64,000 nucleotides of DNA from Cristatella mucedo. Its lineage: Eukaryota > Bryozoa > Phylactolaemata > Cristatellidae. The notes beneath the pieces are model-generated. The model saw only the letters and a list, made by a program, of their open reading frames with translations. It searched no databases and was not told the origin of the DNA. Below are positions 21,578 to 32,519 of the stretch, piece by piece (positions within the stretch are counted from its first letter, which is position 1; the number at the start of each line of letters is the position of its first letter). The position numbers and the translations under genes were made by a program. The stretch covers positions 5,314,001-5,378,000 of the forward strand of contig WPIO01000014.1 in the NCBI GenBank assembly GCA_009760855.2. The letters are read 5' to 3'.

Positions 21578-21874
21578 TCAATGGCGCCTGCTGTACCACT
21601 CGTTGCCATGCTCGTCAAGTAGTTCGTGCAGCACTGCATCGATGTCTCCATTGTGCTTCTGAAGCAGCTCCATGTTTAACGGCCGGTTAGCAAAGCCCAT
21701 GGCCACCAGCTGGTCAACTGCTGACATCGGGGCTGGACTTAAAAAGCGAAAGTTCTCGACAATCGGCACATCCGGGGACAGAGTTGCGTCGGTGGTGCTT
21801 GGCGAACCGTCCTCACGGTCGACCGAGTGCAACTCGTAAGTAATGTTGGAAACAGGAGGAGCAGGTACATCGTC
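21578..21874 (-). CDS. NBR1: NBR1 terminal exon: UBA domain and stop
   Basis: Acceptor ttatgttgcag, 98 codons plus TGA. Contains VDQLVAMGFANRPLNMELLQ and HNGDIDAVLHELL, a UBA domain with the MGF loop used to bind ubiquitin. The protein ends eight residues after the domain. Confidence 0.95.
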   Translation of the reverse strand, partial: DDVPAPPVSNITYELHSVDREDGSPSTTDATLSPDVPIVENFRFLSPAPMSAVDQLVAMGFANRPLNMELLQKHNGDIDAVLHELLDEHGNEWYSRRH

Positions 21875-24800
21875 CTGCAACATAATTACACAATCATGAG
21901 CAATTATCACGCGAGATCGCCACCTCATTTAAACTCATCGCAATAGTTATGCTATGCACGGTAAGCACCTCCTCTTTACACATCTCGGCTCTCTCATTTC
22001 AATGTAACAACAACTCTTCATCTCTTTCTCTCTCACTCCTTCCCGGGTCTCCTCTCTTCGTACATCTATCACTAGCTCCTGCTGTCGGCTCTGTATGCAC
22101 AAGAGCTTTGCCTTTATACCGGGTAGTTTGGTCGTTAACACTACCTCAAGAGCAACTTCTACTCACCTCATCTGTCATCTTCCACAGATCCTGAACGGCT
22201 CCACGTACCCTCGAGTAAACATACTCTGCTATGCCCAAAGGTCGTTTCTGGTGCGACTCTGTCGTCAGTGACGACGAGGCATGACGAGCCTCGTTCTCGA
22301 TAGCGCCTCTAACAAGCTCTTGCTCCACTTCCTTGCCGTCACTGTCGAAGCTTTCTGGCCTTGGAACCAGAGCACAAGGCGTCACAGCAACATTGCCTTC
22401 GCTGGTGGATGGAGTCTTCGAAACGATGACAGCGCCACTAGCCACAGCCCCATCAGCATCAGGGGTGGTAGCCAGGTCAAGGTTATACACACACGGTGTC
22501 TTCGTGGTGCTTGGGTCAGCCGCAGCTGGCTGCTCAGATAAGGCACCTCCAATCACAGTCGGGTTCGGCATGACAGACGAGTCCGGCACAGCCAGGGACC
22601 GAGGCTCAGCTGAGGAGGGTGCGGCACAAACAGACGACACTAGACCCTGATTAGCATCATCATCGCCGAGGTAAAAGGCACTGTTGCCACCAAAGTGATC
22701 CGCTCCACGATTGTCCAGAGCGGATCGCCTTTCGGGAGAGCCGGTGAAGGCAGCGACGGCGGCAGCTGTGCCATCGGCAGCACCAGGCTTGGCTGGCTGA
22801 CAAGCATCGCCCCCTGCAGCTGCTGCTGCAGCCGCCGGCTCCAAGGTAGCGTCAAGGAATGGAACCTCAAGATTGAAACATGCCGGCACCGGAACGACGC
22901 AAAAGTCGTCGTCGTCGTAACAGCCATCCTCTTCTGAGTCGCTCTTGCACGAATAGTTGACCAGATCTGAAAAGAAGAGCAGGACGTAGGACTTTCGGCA
23001 GAGTTCGCACGCGCTTCTCCACACGACCGAGCGTCGACTAGCATGCACCGGCCAGCACGCACGCACGCAGGCATGACCTGTGTCGACTGAGATAAACAGC
23101 GTGAGACTAGGAGACCGGAAAAATACGAGTTGGGCCCCTTTTGGAGACTTTAAGCACTGCCAACAGCCAGAGATACTGCGGAATCCTAATGTTCAGAACT
23201 GGTCCTTAACTGACTTGAGACTCCATTCAAACTCATCTGTCGGAAGTGTTCATACGGTATCTCTACTTCCGACCACAACCAGACGAGGTCATCTCCCGGG
23301 CAAGAGGAGGCCGTTTTGCATCAGGAAAAGACTAATGTCACTCAGTTCAGGCTCGGGCCGGACATATAGAGATGCATGCACGCGAACGCAGAGGTGCAAG
23401 CAGTCGCTGAGAGCGGTCGCTCGGAGCCGTCGATCTGAACCAACAGTGACACGGCATACAATGCTGCTACTCAGAGGCTACTATTTACAGCAATTACGGA
23501 AAAAGCCGGTTACTGGAAAGACGCTGCTGCTGAGGAGAGACGCGATTGGGCAATCCAGTACCTGACTTGCCTGCTGATCTCTCTGCCGCTGCGAGGTCCC
23601 AGTCTCTGCCCAGAGAGCGAACAACGCTGCTGCCTTTGCCGTCACCGCTGCTCGGGCAATGGCCAGAGGCCGGCAACGACGAGGCAACGCCACATCCACG
23701 AATCACTGCACTCGGCTCTGGCGATTTGGGCGGCGACATCGCTGCAAGCAACGACATCGCTGCAAGCAACGACGAGTGCACGACGAGCATCCACTCGAGC
23801 AACTGCGCCCGACTGCAAGCCAAAGCAGCGAGCGAGCGAACAACGTACCACCAGGCCCGTCGTGTGCCGGGCCTGGTGACACTCACCCATCGGCGTGTTG
23901 TTGGGCGTGGCCGTTTGCGAGGTGGCCGTCATCTTCATGTGCACATAGTGGCACACCGTCTCCAGGCTGGCGGCCGCTGCTGAGGCCTCGGCCGCCCTGC
24001 ACTGCCCGTCCACCTCACTGTGCCCTTGCTCGAACGCCGGAGGCTTGGCCGAGCATGCGGCGCCGAGCTTCTGGTTGCAGCTGGTGGCAGCAGTCCCGCC
24101 TTGCATTCCGTTTGCGTCCGGCGAAGCGCCGCACAGCAGGACGGCGCAGGGCTCAGCGGCTTCAGCGGCTGGCAAGTCTTCGAGCAAGTCTTCTGGCAAG
24201 TCTTCAAGCTCCACCTGCAGATTAGCACCGCTAGTGCAGACGCGACCGGGCGGGCGTCTTGGCAGCGCAGTCAGCACAACACAGAGCTGCTGCACGGAGG
24301 GTGGGGAGGCGGTGGCAGGTAGAGCAGGGTGAGTGAGTGAGGGGGGCAGCAAACGCTACCTCGCCGCTGTCGACACGGCAGTCAGTCGAGCCGTCGGCGC
24401 AACGGCGAGCTGACGCCGACTCGCCGAAGGCCGTTCGAGGGATGACCTTGATGCTGCACCAGAACTCGTTCCCAAACTTCTTGCCTCCGTGGCACGGACG
24501 CCATGACGAGCGATAGTGGCCTGCAAACAGAGCGGATAATGGCCTGAAAACGGAGCGAGGAGTCACGCCCTCGTCACTTGCTGCACGACTACGTGTGCGA
24601 TCCTAGCGGCCAGACCGGTGCGTCTCACTCTCGCGTCTGCTTGTGCTGCAAGCGCGGCCGGCCGGGCGGCTGCGCTCCAGATCGGCTCCTAGCCGACCGG
24701 CTGGAGCGGCAGAACCTGAGCATGCCGTCGCTCCAGATGGGCGGCACCCTACCTTCTTCGCGAGGAGCCTCAAACTCGACGCTGACCACTCCTTGCTCGC

Positions 24801-27800
24801 CAGGGGCCAGCAAAGGCAGCGCAGTCTCGCTCACGCTGCTCGGTATGTTTCCCCACAGCATCTTCAGCTACAGCAACAGGGAGGGGGAAAGAGTGAAAAG
24901 CGACGTCATGGCGCGGCCGATGCATGCACAGGAAGGGCAGCGGCGGAGCGCGCTGCCACGAAGCAACGGCCGGCCGCGAACCGTCACGTGCTGATCCCAG
25001 CCAGTGGCACCGTCGTTCCTCAGCATCCATCGTTTGACGAACTTGGTGCCGCCGGCCAGCTTGCTGCCGTCAGGGACGGTCTCGTCGCCGACAAACGTCG
25101 CTCTGAACCCCGTGCACCAAAACAAGACGTTGCAGGAGCGGCCAGCTGCTGGCTGACATGCTGCCGCCACTCTTGCAGCAGCAGCAGCATACACCAGCGA
25201 ATCCGACAGCGGGCGCTCAGCCGATAGACAGCACGAAGTGCCAGGCCTCACGGCGAGGGCATTGCCCGGGTGATGAGGCGCAATGCGTGGCACTGACGCT
25301 CTAAATCGAAGCGTCGAGCCATTTTGAAAACTAAAATGCACTACACAGCAACGAGGCTGGCTCATTCGACTATTCCTTTTTAATCTGCCTGCCTGCCCAC
25401 CTAGTCCTTGACCTCAGCAGGCCCGGGGTCGAACGCAAACAGCAAGCCATCGCCTGGACGCCCAGCACCGAGGGCGATGCCGAGCAGCAGCAGCAGTGCG
25501 AGGCTGCCAGAGCTTCCGAATAAGCGCCGATGGGAAGGGGTCAGAGGCCATTCTGTCGACCTACTTCTTTTGGCTTCGGCTGCACTTCTTGGCCGCCTTG
25601 CGCACGCCTGGGTCTGCTGCTGCAGCCGCTTCAGTTGCTGCAGCCACGCCCTCCATCGAGTAGTCTCTGCTGAGGCATCGGACGAGGCACGACTGTTTCT
25701 CGTGCAACTTCTCGTGCTGCTTTGCCATCTTGCCTATCTGACGTTGCACCTTTTCCAGCTTCCTGCCGAGGCGCGTGCGGTCGGGGGCGGACCTGCAGCC
25801 AACGGAAACCGCCGCCTTACGCGCTGGTCAGTTTAAGCCTAGCAAGTGGCTCGGTCGACCGTGCGCTCGGCGTGTCAACGTGTGACATGCTAAATGGGCT
25901 GAACCTGCTTAGAGCAGGAGGCACGATAGACTCACTCGTCGCCCGAGCACCGGGTCGCCCATCCAGTGGCAGCGGCGGCGCCCGCGCAGTCCCTGCGACT
26001 TCCGTCCGCAAAGCCGCCGCCGGGGCAGTGCAGTGGAGAGCTCACAGATGCAGCTCCGGCGGCTGCTGATGCGGCGGCGCCCCTGTCAATCCTCTCTTGC
26101 AGCCTCATCTCCTCGTGACGAAGCTCTTCCTGCAGCTGTCTATTCCTGACCATCCGGCTCTCGACCTTCTCGAGCTTGCGAAGCCGACACTCCATTCCGG
26201 CAACGTTCGTCCTGCACGTGCGGCTACGACGGGGCGGAAGTAAAACGGCAGAGGTAAACTGATTCAAGGGCCTCATTTAGAGAGCAGCGCAAGGGCCCTA
26301 GCGGCTATCGCCTGCTCTTGCGGCTGGCAATAGAGTTGCCTGCAGCAGGACTCGAACCCGTGACCTGGGTGGCGCAGGGACCTCGCACCCCCCACCGAGA
26401 CGGGGGAGAGCAGAAGAAAGCCACCCGGAGGCAGGAGCAGCAGCAGTACAAAGAGAGGCCGGCCAAGCATGCACAGCAAAAAGACGGTGTCCGCCAGCAG
26501 GCAACTTCCTGCCACCATAGTTTCAGCGGTTCAGAGCCTGCGCCTGCTGTAACCTGGCCTAAGCTCACAGTTCCATCCGTTTCGCGTTAGCATAACAATA
26601 GTGACACATTTGGATAGCGCCCTCGCAAAGAGCTCAAATCTCGGCATAGAAAAAGCTGCGGCAGCGCCTGCTCTGCTTGTCGGTAGCGGCCGCGGCGGCC
26701 CTACCTGCTGCTGAAGCTGGCTTCGGTGGCGGCCGCCGCAGCTTCGTCGACCTTCGACCAGCCTTCGGCTGGTGCGCTGCACTTGTCAGGCAGTTCGTCA
26801 TACGGGCTGCCTATCAACAGCGGCACGAGGCGACCGGCGTTTGTCCGGCCAGCTGTCGTCGTGCTTCGCCGCAGTTTGATGAAGGCGTGGTCGAGTGGGT
26901 GAATCTCCTCCGCCAGCACCTCGCATGCCTCACATAGATCGTAGTCAGGACACGAGCTGCAAAAGAAGACAGCTCAATGCAGTGCAGCCAGCGCAGCGAG
27001 GGAGCAGCTCGACGCAGCGAGCGAGCAGAAAAATGGCGACCAATACGGTAGTGTGCAGCGTGGCTCTCGGTGGGTCTACTCACCCGCATTTGTAGCGAAC
27101 CCCCACAATTACTAAGCTGCAGTAGTCGCAGCAAACCCCGGCGTGCACCACGTGATTAGGAGGCCAGTGGCGTAGTGCCAGTGTCGGCCTGTCACTCTCT
27201 GCCCCAAGCTTGCCCAGCAGCTCAGCCTTCAACTGCAAGTACACGTGCACGTGGCTCGTCATCGGTACTCAATGCTACACACAGCAAGCCACTCTTGCGG
27301 TAACACGATGAGCATGCTACACATGCAATCAATAGACGACGAAACTTGGTGATGGCGACAGCGTACAGAGCACTAAGTTTCATTAAAAGGCACACTACCG
27401 ATGTGTGATTACTCAGTTGCTGTGCTTATCTGTCTGTTTAGGGTGGTCAGACACGATGTAACAACAAAAGATGATGCACCCTACATATACACTATGCAAA
27501 CTCAAAAAAAGAAAGACTGTCAGCAACACAACACACATACCATGTGCATGCAAGCACATTCGCTAAAAGAGAAAAGATGGGACAGAGGAGAGAGAGAGAG
27601 AGAGAGAGAGGGAGGAGAGGGGGAGGGAGGGAGAGGGGGAGGAAGGGAGAGGACATGACAGGGTCGGGACTGGCAAAGAAGCAGGCTTTACTGAGAAGGA
27701 GAATGAATGAATCACGAAAACCGGTATGTCACAAAGCTATTCTACTCCTACCATCACCTCCGTCGAGGTTCGTACGATGCAATGCCAATTGTCACCGTGC

Positions 27801-28082
27801 AAGCAAGTCCAGAAGAGAACGCCTCAAGTCGACCAGTCACCTAGGTGCGAGCCTACCTGTTCAATGGCTTCTCTGAACCAGGACGGCGCTGTGCTGGCCG
27901 CTGTGCTAGCTGCACCAGCAGCAGCAGCAGTAGCACCAGCATGTCCCTCACTAGCTGAGGCCAACAAAGCTCGATGCTCCGCAGGGACAGCCTGTGTAAA
28001 AAAAACAAATAGCAATCTCACCGCATGCTGAACAGAAGGGGGATTTTCAAACAACAACCAAAGCTCACAAGGTCAGACAGGA

Positions 28083-28140
<58 letters not shown>

Positions 28141-29574
28141 CAGCATCCACCACTGGCTACCACCAGCTCCTACACAGCCGAGCATCTAGGAGCCCGAACG
28201 TCTACTGACAAACTCGGCATACATAGCATGCCGTGATGAGAATGATGAAAAACCCGCGATCGGCGTTGGCGCGATCGGCGTTGGCGTCTACACTCGAATC
28301 GGCGGCTGCTCAACCTCTGCCAGATTGGATAGAATAACAACAACAAGCAGCACGACGTCGTGCTAGCTGTCCGACAATACTCACGTGCCACTCCTTGTCT
28401 AGTCGGCAGACGCCATCCCGCCTCGGCGCGGCGGCCTCGATTTCATCCTTTGACCAAGCGACGTCGCTCGAAGCTTCTCCATCGCGGCCTGATTGTTGTT
28501 CGTCCTCCGAGTCTTGTTTCTTGGAATTCTGCTAACAACAAAGATTGATTGATCGCACATCGAGCAAAGAACCCGATTAGCTTTTTTTTTTACATCCATC
28601 GCCTGTAGTTAAACTAACCCATCTGATAGCTTCTTCCAATTCTTCGGCTGTATCGAGACACACCTCGTCCTCATCGCTGTCGACGTATTTTATTTTCATT
28701 TCGTCTGAGCCGAACGTGCGCCTCACCTGCAATAGCCGCATAAGTACAGCGGCGCATAAGTACAGCCGCGGTGTTATGACCACGCGACCCTCACTGGAAC
28801 GGGCAGTGGCACAGCGCGTGCGATGCAGAAAAAACCGATACTCGTAATACGCCAGCGATGACGAAACAGCACTCGATATTCTTTCTGCACGCAGCACAGA
28901 TAATAATAACGTCGTATTAGGAAAAAACAAGCAAAAGCTTTAATATGTAACGGGTAACACAGCAGGCGACTTCCAACTGACTCGTGCACAGGCACAGGCT
29001 TACAGCAGCACGCGCTCTGCGATGGGATTCACTGATCGGCACGCAGCGTTCATCCACGAGGAGCGACTGCTGGCAGCCTCACGCCTTATATAATGGCCAG
29101 ATCAGAAGTAGTACAATAATCTCGCTCGTACATAATCGTACACTGCTCACAAAGCTCGGCTTATCGCGGCTATTCCATAAGCGGCTCGATTCTACTTCAT
29201 CGGCCAAACTCAATTGTTCGTAATCGAAGTTGAGCTGGCACTCCCATCGGTGCCCGCGAGTCAGCACAGTTACGCAAAGCGCGCGAACCAAGCCACGAGG
29301 CTTTTTAAAGAATATCAAAGGACCGAGCTAAAAATTAGCGTATGTGTGGTTCTATTAATTTTTGCACACTGAGATTCCGGGTCGCGCGGCACCAGTACGA
29401 GGGACGGACGGGCGCCGCGGGCCGTCAATTGCGCACATAAAATGATAGCCCGCACGGGCTTGCTCGTCGCACCTGGTCTGCGAATTCGTCCCAAGTTACG
29501 TCCTCGGGAACAGTCAAGTTCCTGTATCCATCGCAATTGCGATCTAACAATCTGAAGGTGATCTCCTTCGACAT
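21578..29574 (-). CDS. NBR1: NBR1 selective-autophagy receptor, complete, 14 exons
   Basis: NBR1 is a cytosolic cargo receptor that binds ubiquitylated cargo through its UBA domain and Atg8/LC3 proteins through a LIR motif. Exons in transcript order: 29574-29473, 28726-28619, 28528-28385, 27991-27857, 27232-27084, 26956-26705, 26211-25936, 25792-25565, 25102-24988, 24867-24753, 24520-24360, 24214-23887, 22966-22167, 21874-21578. Every junction is GT-AG and all phases agree, giving 3210 nt and 1069 residues (human NBR1 is somewhat shorter). Domain order is PB1 (1-70), ZZ (about 185-245), coiled coils (about 300-440), four-tryptophan FW domain (about 465-567), acidic region with LIR (705-729) and UBA (about 1023-1060). 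The ATG at 29574 starts MSKEITFRLLD immediately before the PB1 fold. SQSTM1/p62 is excluded by the FW domain. Confidence 0.95.
22167..22966 (-). CDS. NBR1: NBR1 exon 13: LIR-containing acidic region and linker
   Basis: An 800-nt exon, acceptor ttcttttcag, donor GATGAG|GTGAGT. Begins with an acidic stretch ending YDDDDFCVV: F-x-x-V after four Asp is a textbook LC3-interacting region. The remainder is a low-complexity Ala/Ser/Pro/Asp linker. It ends with IAEYVYSRVRGAVQDLWKM, a plausible amphipathic helix before the UBA domain. Confidence 0.9.
23850..23877. repeat. Perfect 10-bp hairpin beside an NBR1 splice donor
   Basis: ACCAGGCCCG, loop TCGTGTGC, CGGGCCTGGT. On the transcribed (minus) strand it begins 9 nt into the intron after NBR1 exon 12. 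Confidence 0.85.
23887..24214 (-). CDS. NBR1: NBR1 exon 12: acidic and Ala-rich linker
   Basis: Acceptor aatctgcag, donor CCGATGG|GTGAGT. Begins VELEDLPEDLLEDLPAAEAA, a strongly acidic leucine-rich repeat-like stretch (three DLPEDLLEDLP units), then a linker. No domain recognised. Confidence 0.8.
24360..24520 (-). CDS. NBR1: NBR1 exon 11: FW domain, part 3
   Basis: Acceptor ctgtttgcag, donor GGCGAG|GTAGCG. Begins GHYRSSWRPCHGGKKFGNEF followed by WCSIKVIP, the last strands of the FW domain, then a linker. Confidence 0.94.
24753..24867 (-). CDS. NBR1: NBR1 exon 10: FW domain, part 2
   Basis: Acceptor gttgctgtag, donor GAAGAAG|GTAGGG. Encodes LKMLWGN and GEQGVVSVEFEAPREEG, the conserved middle of the FW domain. 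Confidence 0.94.
24988..25102 (-). CDS. NBR1: NBR1 exon 9: FW (NBR1-like) domain, part 1
   Basis: Acceptor ggggttcag, donor CAGCAC|GTGACG. Encodes DGSKLAGGTKFVKRWMLRND and GATGW, matching the start of the four-tryptophan domain that defines NBR1. Confidence 0.93.
25565..25792 (-). CDS. NBR1: NBR1 exon 8: second coiled coil
   Basis: Acceptor ttggctgcag, donor AAGAA|GTAGGT, whose first bases form an in-frame TAG if unspliced. Encodes RKLEKVQRQIGKMAKQHEKL, a strong heptad pattern, then an Ala-rich and Lys-rich tail. Confidence 0.8.
25936..26211 (-). CDS. NBR1: NBR1 exon 7: coiled coil
   Basis: Acceptor cgtgcag, donor GACGA|GTGAGT. Encodes the heptad-rich CRLRKLEKVESRMVRNRQLQ and EELRHEEMRLQERIDR, followed by an Ala/Gly-rich tail. 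NBR1 uses coiled coils here to self-associate. An earlier donor (TCT|GTGAGC) is an alternative, but only the 25936 end keeps phase with the next exon. Confidence 0.8.
26275..26400 (-). mobile_element. SINE-B copy
   Basis: On the minus strand CACGGGTTCGAGTCCTGC is a perfect box B, followed by a body with ATTGCCAGCCGCAAGAGCAGG as in the other two copies. Lies in the NBR1 intron between exons 6 and 7. Confidence 0.6.
26705..26956 (-). CDS. NBR1: NBR1 exon 6: ZZ zinc finger, second half
   Basis: Acceptor tcttttgcag, donor AGCAG|GTAGGG. Begins SCPDYDLCEACE followed by H...H ligands (EIHPLDHAFIKL), completing the ZZ finger, then an Ala-rich linker. Confidence 0.93.
27084..27232 (-). CDS. NBR1: NBR1 exon 5: ZZ zinc finger, first half
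   Basis: Acceptor gtacttgcag, donor TGCGG|GTGAGT. Encodes HAGVCCDYCSLVIVGVRYKC, the classic start of a ZZ finger with two zinc-ligand CxxC pairs shared with the next exon. Confidence 0.93.
27586..27655. repeat. GA/GGGA-rich purine tract
   Basis: (GA)n followed by GGGAGG-type units in an NBR1 intron. Confidence 0.85.
27857..27991 (-). CDS. NBR1: NBR1 exon 4: Ala-rich linker
   Basis: 45 codons, phase 0, acceptor tttttacacag and donor GAACAG|GTAGGC. Contains a poly-Ala run and ends SWFREAIEQ. No domain recognised; inclusion rests on splice sites and phase. Confidence 0.7.
28086..28138. repeat. (GA)n microsatellite
   Basis: About 26 uninterrupted GA units in the NBR1 intron between exons 3 and 4. 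Confidence 0.95.
28385..28528 (-). CDS. NBR1: NBR1 exon 3: charged linker
   Basis: 48 codons between a tagcag acceptor and a CAC|GTGAGT donor, phase 0. Product is a hydrophilic linker (KKQDSEDEQQSGRDGEASSD) without a recognised domain. Confidence 0.75.
28619..28726 (-). CDS. NBR1: NBR1 exon 2: PB1 domain, acidic OPCA half
   Basis: Acceptor gctattgcag, donor AGATGG|GTTAGT, phase 0. Encodes MKIKYVDSDEDEVCLDTAEE, the acidic OPCA motif used by NBR1 PB1 to pair with basic PB1 partners such as p62. Confidence 0.93.
29473..29574 (-). CDS. NBR1: NBR1 exon 1: PB1 domain, first half
   Basis: Start codon plus KEITFRLLDRNCDGYRNLTV, the beta1-beta2 hairpin of a PB1 domain, and TWDEFADQ. Donor GACCAG|GTGCGA. 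The usual basic cluster in beta1 is weak here. Confidence 0.9.
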
Positions 29575-30650
29575 TGGTAGCTCAGCTACAACGCCCAACA
29601 CCATGCGACGCAGACGGGCAGCTACTTCCGCTGGTGGCACAATAACAAACCGCAGTGCGACGGGGACGAGCAACAGTCAATCGACGCGGCGTCAAAAAAT
29701 CACGATTTCAACAACCAATCGAGACTACCTGCGCTTAGAGTGGATCCTCGTAGTACTACACTGGTACAAAAGACCACCCTGCGCACAACGCCGAGCCAAA
29801 AATGACGCCGTCCAACGGTCCCGTCAGCAATAGGTCGCTGGCGGATGAGTACACAATCAGTCTCTGGCGGATGAGTACATCGGCCGACCGCGAGGCACTG
29901 CGTCATCAGTCAGCTGATACTCGACAGCCAACGGGAATCCCGGCGGCTGATTGTTATCGCGGATTCATCTCCCCGCTCGCCCACTTCCAACCTAGCTGCG
30001 CCATAGCCTACCGTAGCTGTGAGAAGTAGACTGTGCCTCGTGTCAGCCACGCCCCGCATTCGCCTCGCTCGAAGGAGGCAGCGCTGGGACCGCAGCGAGC
30101 GTGCCCTGCGCGCGTGCGAGCCGGTTGCAGGTGTTAAGAAGCACTCGCGCTGAGCGGAGCGCTCGATTCGTAAGTGGCGTCGTTCGATTCGTAAGTGGCG
30201 TCGTCGTTCTGCGGATCTTAGATAAATCCATCATGCGACTCAAATTTCTGTGTAGCAGACGTAGACGTAGACGCTCCAGTCGCGGAACCGGGCACGTGCA
30301 CCGCAACTGGGGTGCGTCTGTTGCTGCTGCCTCGGCCGCTTGACCGAAAACTCGAAAAACCCAAGCAGCCTGGTCGCGCGCGAACCAGGAAAGTCTGTAT
30401 ACAGCGTGGAAGAACCGTCTACCTATTGCGGAGCATCGGCATCTGGTCATTGTCGGCGCCCTTAGACCGACTGGCTGAGACTAGAATTGTCAAAATCGTC
30501 AGCTCCGTTTTGTCAGGCGTCCTAGCTTTCAACAAATGGTCACCAAAGGGTAAATATCCGTCTACGACCGTATCCCTCGATTTTACGGGAACTCATATTA
30601 CTGCAAGTCCTTAACGAAGCCTCGGACGGAACCTGCGACAGCTTACCGCT
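29575..30650. other. Gap: NBR1 upstream region
   Basis: Expected to hold the NBR1 5' UTR and promoter. Small direct duplications occur (ATTCGTAAGTGGCGTCGT twice at about 30165-30200; CTCTGGCGGATGAGTAC-like twice at about 29836-29880). No TATA box can be assigned. Confidence 0.4.
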
Positions 30651-30654
30651 TCCG

Positions 30655-30806
30655 ATTCCTATAATTGCTATATATAATATATAATTATAATATAATTGCT
30701 ATATATATATATATATATATGTGTGTATATATGCTATATTTAATAATATATAAATATAATTGCTATATATAATATCATATATATTATATAATTCCTATAA
30801 TTGCTA
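30655..30806. repeat. AT-rich tract bounded by 16-bp direct repeats
   Basis: ATTCCTATAATTGCTA occurs at 30655-30670 and 30791-30806, enclosing about 120 bp of TATATA sequence. The right copy abuts the 5' truncation point of a LINE-A copy. Confidence 0.85.
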
Positions 30807-32257
30807 GTAAGTTCCAGTCTGGCTTTAGAGCTAATAACTCCACAGAGTCAGCGTTGCTTAAGGTATACAACGACCTACTTAGGAATGCAGACATGGGTAG
30901 AGTGTGTCTGCTTGTTTTGCTCGATCTTTCAGCAGCTTTTGATACTATCGATCGCAAAATTCTTCTAGAGCGCCTCTCATCTCGCCTGGGCATCACTGGC
31001 ACTGCTCTGCAATGGTTCATGTCCTATCTCAGTGGCAGACTCCAGAGTATTGAGGTGAATGGACAAAGATCATCCGAGGTACTTCTGAAAGATGGGGTAC
31101 CTCAGGGCTCCGTGCTTGGTCCCATTCTTTTCACGGTTTATACTCTCCCTCTTGCTGATGTGATTGCCAAGCACAATCTAGGCTTTCACTTCTATGCGGA
31201 TGACACTCAGTTGTACCTTTGCTTTGATCCCTCCCAACCCTCGAGCACCTCGAATTCTCAACTCACTTGTTGCATGTATTGATGACATCCGCACATGGTT
31301 GGCAGCAAAATTTCTTAAATTGGATGATGATAAAACCAGCTTACTAGTTATGGGCAAACCAAGCGTGATTCAGAAATTGGAAAACCTAACACTCAAACTT
31401 GGCTCTGCCAGCATATCTCCTGTTGAATCAGCTCGAAATCTAGGTGTCATGTTCCAAAGTGACCTCTCGTTAGACGACCACATCAGCTCCACGGACAAGT
31501 CTGCCTACTTTCAGCTGCAAACAATTGCTAAAACTCGGGCTTATTTAGATAAGGATACTACATCTAAGTCGGTCCATGCATTAGTGACATCCCGTCGACT
31601 TCTGTAACACTGCTTGCTGGCCTACCGGCATGTGCAATCAGGCGCCCACAGCTGGTGCAAACCTCTGCAGGCTTGTCTGTCGTGTGTCGAAATTGCCTCA
31701 TCACACCACTTCTTGCCGACCTGCACTGATATCCAGTAAAGTAACGGATCGACCAAGTTTTGTCCCTCACTTTTACGTCCCTTCATTCCTTGGCTCCAGC
31801 CTACCTATCAGATCTACCTCCCCACCAGGCCAAGCATCGTACCACCTGCTTTTCGGAATCTAGCTGTTTAACAATAGCTTGAACAAACCTCAAATTCTTT
31901 GGAGACCGTGCATTTAGTTCATATGCTGCCAAGGCCTGGAACTCCCTCCCGACGCGCCAGAACATCCCCTGACTTGATCACATTTAAAAAGAACTTAAAA
32001 AACTTGTTTATGACAGCATTTAGTGGGTCCCTGTGATTCGTCCTTGATGTGCTTATGCGTGCTGACTGTGCATGCTGCCACTAACCACATTTGCATGCTG
32101 ACCCTGTGCAAGTCACCCCTAACCATGTTATTCATGTGTTTATCAAGCATGATATTACTCACCATTCAATTGCATTTCCCTTTGCAGCAAATGTAAAGCG
32201 CCTAGAAAGAAATTGAGTTCTCTGAGGGGGCTTTATCAAGTGTATTATTATTATATA
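30805..32257 (+). mobile_element. LINE-A copy, 5' truncated, RT nearly open
   Basis: Encodes the C-terminal two thirds of a CR1/L2/Jockey-type reverse transcriptase: [40 protein letters not shown] and the catalytic FYADDTQLYL. One frameshift near 31255 separates the RT core from CIDDIRTWLAAKFLKLDDDK. It ends with the family tail and ATTATTATT. Inactive: it lacks endonuclease and RT N-terminus. Confidence 0.92.
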
Positions 32258-32519
32258 ACCGCCGCCGAAAATGACTTATAATTCATCGCGCCGTCACGTC
32301 TCCCTGAAGCGGGAGAGCGACATTCGCCGGACATCCAGGCTACCGCCACTGGCCTCGTGGGGCGCTGCCCGCATACCGCGGTTACGACAGGTTCAGAAAC
32401 GCACTCTCGCTGTGCCGATCCACTTGTGTCCCTTAAATCACGCTTGACGACCGCGAAACTAGCGGCGGTGTATCCAGGAATTAGCGAAAGGCGAGAATCA
32501 TTGCTGCGGACGGTTTATG

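Noticed and set aside
22640-23074. 144-codon minus-strand frame alternative to NBR1 exon 13
   Set aside because: Different frame from the exon that carries the in-phase acceptor, acidic LIR region and donor.
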